Below are positions 59,948 to 64,000 of a stretch of 64,000 bases of DNA, piece after piece (the stretch's first letter is position 1; every line of letters begins with the position of its first letter). A program made the position numbers and the translations under genes. The stretch comes from Monodelphis domestica. Taxonomy: Eukaryota; Chordata; Mammalia; Didelphimorphia; Didelphidae. The stretch lies in assembly GCF_027887165.1 (NCBI RefSeq), contig NC_077229.1, positions 205,592,253-205,656,252 on the forward strand, written 5' to 3'. The notes under the pieces were generated by a model that was not told the DNA's origin, ran no database searches, and was given only the letters and a program-made list of their open reading frames with translations.

Positions 59948-60574
59948 TACCCTCAATCTTCTTAACTTTCCTAAATCTTTTCTCTTCTGTGACTAAGTTC
60001 AGCTTTTAATAGCTACTGCCTAGATTTTTTTTTAAGCCAAGTTTCTCCAAGGTTTTTTATCAGGCCTCTTGACTCATCTCACTCCTGCCTGCAATCCAGA
60101 CCTGTTTGATTCAGATCGATCCTGCTCCAGCTGCCCACCTCGGCTTCGGGCCGACTCTTGCTCCTGGCCTCTCTCTCATTCACCTGGCCCAGTTGATCCA
60201 GACCCCAGCAACTCTGGCCTCCAACCCAGATGGCTCATGACCCCAAGCCCAGCCCCAGGACCCAGGCTGCTGGTAGAAGACCCAATTTCTTCAGGATCAA
60301 AAACCAGCTGGTAAAAAAACGGGGGTGATTTTTCCTTAGGCTACGATTAGACTCCATGTGGCAAGGGGCAGGGGGCACAGGGGATAAGAATGAAGAGAAG
60401 GAAGAGACTTTTCCAAACAGGAAGTTACAAGCATGGGGTATTTAAAAGGATATCTTTTGACTGCATTGATCCTTTTATTTATATCCCCTGAGAGTCAGGG
60501 GAAAATTTCAACTCCCTGTAATTCTTTGGCAAGAATTGAGATTCCTAAAACCCACCCTCACTATGGGGGAAGCA

Positions 60575-60748
60575 GCTCAGGGGCTCAGTGAATTGAGAGC
60601 CAGGCCTAGAGATGAGAGGTCCTGGGTTGAAATCTGGCCTCAGACACTTCCTGGCGGTGTGGCCCTGGGCAGGTCATTTAACCCCCATTGCCTACCCCTC
60701 ACCGATCTTCTGCTTTCTGATAATAGGCATCTAAATGGATAATTAAAA
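60575..60748 (+). repeat. Marsupial SINE1/WSINE-type element inside the LTR element
   Basis: 'GGCTCAGTGAATTGAGAGCC', 'GAGGTCCTGGGTTGAAATCT' and 'GGCCCTGGGCAGGTCATTTA' with an A-rich end at 60740. It is one of the better preserved copies and is younger than its host element. Confidence 0.9.
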
Positions 60749-60987
60749 AAAACCCAAGGAACTTTAAAGAGACTGGAGGTTATATTTTTAAGGCATTTCA
60801 GACTCCAATGTTTTATAAAAATCTCTGTATTCTATTGAATTTACTGATTGTTTTAAGATTTAACTTGGTGATTTTAAGTTGATATATCAATGTATTCAAT
60901 ATTATTCTGTTATACTGAATCATTTTAATGTACTGGATTTTAACTACTGTTATATTCGGTTGCTTTTCCCTATGCTGAATAAACTGA

Positions 60988-61066
60988 TAATAAATAAAAT
61001 AAATAAATAAATAGAAATAAAAATAAATATAAATAAAAATTTAAAAAATAAATAAATAATAAAATA
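60988..61066 (+). repeat. A-rich (AAAT)n low-complexity tract
   Basis: Irregular AAAT/AAATA units over about 80 bases. Confidence 0.85.
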
Positions 61067-63739
61067 TATACTGAATACTGAATAAACATTATTGAGTAAG
61101 CCCATATAAAAACAGCTTTTCTATTTTTGACTTTGTAAATTGTCACATAGAGAATAGATGGACTCCATCAGAAAATTGCTACAATTGTATAACAACCTTT
61201 GGAAAATTTAATGAGCTAACTATCTCAAATTGATTTTAAGGGTTCTTTAGACATGGTGTAACATACCAGGCATGAAAGTATGGTTGATGTATTAAATACT
61301 TGATCAGATCAGTTAATGATCAATGTATAGACAGTTCTAAGGGCAGGAGAATTCCTGAGCCTAAGCCTCAAAGGCTTAGCACTCACCTTGTCAAACCTCA
61401 TTCCTCTGAAAAGCGCATGTCAGGTGAATCCCCACCTCCTCCGATCTTGTCATTGTCTATTCATGCCTGTTACATACATACATGCTATGTTACGTATTCA
61501 TTGATCACCTCTCAATCCACAATGCTGGGGTGAGGGGCACTACTCTCTCTCTTGATTCCTGCAACCTTGGAGATCTTCCTTCTATCTCTCTTTATCTTTC
61601 CTAGCACCACTCTTGTCCACGTGCTGTCTATCTCGGAATTCTTACTTCCACGTGTTTTCTTATTTCTCATGTTTTCCTTTTATTAATTTTCAAGGGAAAC
61701 ATATCAGGATACAGCACCACTCCCTATTTCAATTAACTTGTCTTTGAGTCTTCATTTATCACCCATTTTCCTTAGACTCCTTTCTCCTTCTCAAGTTACA
61801 ACCCACAAAGGAAAATCTTTATGTAGCAACCTCTGGTTGGATTGCTATACATGGTTTTTAGAAAATTTTTAACATCTGGTCATTTTGCCTGCTCCTAACA
61901 GTAAGTAAGACCCATTTTAGTAGCTGAAGTGAAATACAATTATAATTCCCAACTCCCACATTTATAAAAATGTGAATGGAAGCTGGGAAGCTAATCCCAG
62001 GGCATTGTACCCCTAGAAGACTCCCAAAAGAGGAGCATATCTCATTTATAACTCTTCAGCTCATCACTTTACTTCCACCAGAATGATATCTAGATTCCTT
62101 GTTGATGTTCTAGGCCCAAATAAGTTTTACTTTGTTTAAAAATGTATTTGCCAAGGTTAAAAGATTTGCTATGTTTGTAAACATTTTGACAAATATCCTA
62201 CAGTTCATAGGCTTTTAAAAATACCATACAGCAACTTATGTGAAATATGATAGTGGGTTTGTTTGCTATTGTAATTAACTGGACTATTGAGAATTTTGGG
62301 AATATTGATACCTACATATTTGTACTACTGTTCTTTATTAAAAAATACTGTTACTTGTAAAATTCATTTGCTTGTACTCACAGTGGATCATGGCCAGATA
62401 TGAAGAGGAAACGGATCTCATTTTTGGTGAGAAAGCCTTGTATTCTATATTTTCTTAGCTGATACAGTGTGTCAATGATTATAAGCTATATTTTTGAATT
62501 TTAAAACTCTTTTATTATTATATTTTCTTGCATGTGCAATATACTATTTCAGTTTTTTATCTTTTCTCTCCTTTTTATATTTGAAGCACATCACCAGTAT
62601 TAAGATTTTCTTTAACCTTTTTGAGTTAGCAGTAATATAAGTTTAAAATACATTTGCTATAATGTCAATGCATGCCCCCCAAAACTTGAGACTATAAAAA
62701 TGATGCCACTAATTGTTTAAAAAAATTATGGGACTTTGCTTAATGATTCTGTCTGATTCCAGGACAATATATAGAAAAGAGCCATTTCACAGGGCCAAAA
62801 AAGCAAAACTAAACCTGAATTGTGCCAAAAGAGCACACAGGTCAACAAATAAACAAATCCAGGAAGGATTGATGTACATCTAAGCCAATACAAAGGACTT
62901 GAACCTAGTGTGAAGACTCAAGGTTGTGACGCTTAACATACGTTAAGACGTAGGCCTTCCTTGTATCCACACTCTTTCTGAAAATACTTATAGACGAGTA
63001 TCCCAAACTTGGCTCCTAACCTGATTACTATAATCTAGTTCCTTTTCTGTCTTTCATAGCATGGCAAACTTTCTGTAGTCCTTGCTACTGACTGGGTAAA
63101 TGCTTACTTGCTTATATTATTTTAATTGAGCCCTGATTCAAGGACCTGTTATAGATTTATTTTTCCTTTACTTAGAATTTTTACACATAAGACTTTGATA
63201 GTCTATATTTTCATCCGGAAATTATCTTTTTTTATTTGGATTTTTTCTGATGTCTTTTTAATTTTTCTTGCCAATTGATTCATATACTTCTTAACTCAGC
63301 CATGCATCCCTAAATGATCTCTGTATTTTTCAATCACCCTCTTCATAGGGGAATGTAAAAATATTATTATTTTAAATTGCAAAGTTTAAATTCCTTTTGA
63401 GAAGAATTTTAGGTTAAGAAACATGCTACCTCTCTGAATCCAGAAACTGAACTGTTTGGAGAAGACACTATGAAGATGCCTCCAGACCACAAGCTGTACA
63501 ATGCACAAGAAGATCAAGAATGAACTTTGGGTATGGTTGATTGAACATTTATTTGTATGTATACTTTCATGCCAAAGGGGACTGCCCCCTAACTGGCTTT
63601 TTGTCAATGTTGTCAATGCATCTAGCAATTATTGGTTTTGTTCTTTTCCTCTTATCCTCAAATTATTGTAATCTTTAAGTTGATTATGTTTTCATGATCC
63701 TTTTGGGGAAACTTTTCCCAATAGGATCAAATGGTGGAA

Positions 63740-64000
63740 TGTAAAAAATGGAGATTTGAACCCCAGACTTCAATCCCCAGAAGTCCTTGGCAGTTCCCAG
63801 AATTCCCTATAATATCACCTGAATTCCCACCTGGGCCGAGAACAAAAATTGTATTTAAACTGACTGTACTGCCTACTTGGTCTCTCTGTTTCTGCTTCTA
63901 AGCACATGCATCTCTCTCTACACACAGGCAAGATGTGAGTGGCTGTGAATGGGCTCTGTGCCCTAAGCACATGGTTTCTTATTTTGTATTTTCTTTAATT
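63740..64000 (+). repeat. 3' LTR of the fossil element, truncated by the window
   Basis: The first 261 bases of the LTR seen at 59588, with the same order throughout. It runs off the end of the window before the poly(A) signal. Confidence 0.85.

Larger units (their letters stand above)
59588..64000 (+). mobile_element. LTR-flanked endogenous retrovirus-like fossil, cut by window end
   Basis: Two direct repeats starting TGTAAAAA (59588 and 63740) are the LTRs. By hand count they differ at about 15 of some 260 comparable sites plus small indels, which suggests an insertion of order ten to twenty million years old at usual mammalian rates. The internal part is about 3.8 kb. It has a proline- and serine-rich leader-like region near 60060-60310, a SINE1 insert and an A-rich tract, but no long gag, pol or env frame. 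It is a broken, internally shortened or nonautonomous copy. The class was not determined. Confidence 0.75.

Noticed and set aside
1-64000. CRISPR arrays, operons, tRNA or rRNA genes
   Set aside because: None seen. The tRNA-like stretches are SINE heads, and the regular repeats are microsatellites or L1 5'UTR units.

Overview
The window looks like a piece of a marsupial genome. The evidence is its tRNA-derived SINEs of the SINE1/WSINE type and of the MAR1 type, a therian L1 family of marsupial type, and many old MIR, L2 and CR1/L3 copies in AT-rich DNA. I cannot choose between opossum and an Australian marsupial from sequence alone.

One host gene is visible. It is TMEM170B on the + strand, which encodes a 132-residue multi-pass membrane protein from three coding exons (5408-5504, 42295-42465, 45137-45267). 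Both introns obey GT-AG and both split codons rejoin correctly. Exon 1 lies in a CpG-rich promoter region (about 4550-5560). Intron 1 is 36.8 kb, intron 2 is 2.7 kb, and a repeat-poor 3'UTR of about 7.5 kb ends near 52770.

Layout: 1-4550 is upstream intergenic DNA with a few SINEs and a TG microsatellite. 4550-5560 is the promoter, 5'UTR and exon 1. 5505-42294 is intron 1, packed with nested retroelements. Its main occupant is a full-length L1 on the - strand (16178-22597), with both ORFs open, a tandem-repeat 5'UTR and a 16-bp target-site duplication. It sits inside an older L1 of the same orientation, and a 5'-truncated sister copy lies at 12855-15022. L2 remnants fill 23800-27310. LTR-like fossils, older L1 pieces and SINEs fill the rest. 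42295-45267 holds exons 2 and 3, and 45268-52770 is the 3'UTR. 52770-64000 is intergenic DNA with a hAT-like MITE, inverted L1 fragments, an LTR inserted in a MIR, and an LTR-flanked retrovirus-like fossil (59588 to beyond 64000).

I found no host system that looks new. The most informative objects are the possibly young L1, which has an unusual endonuclease residue, a long spacer between its ORFs and repeated 5'UTR units, and the in-frame upstream ATG of TMEM170B. Family names for repeats come from recall of consensus sequences, not from a database search.
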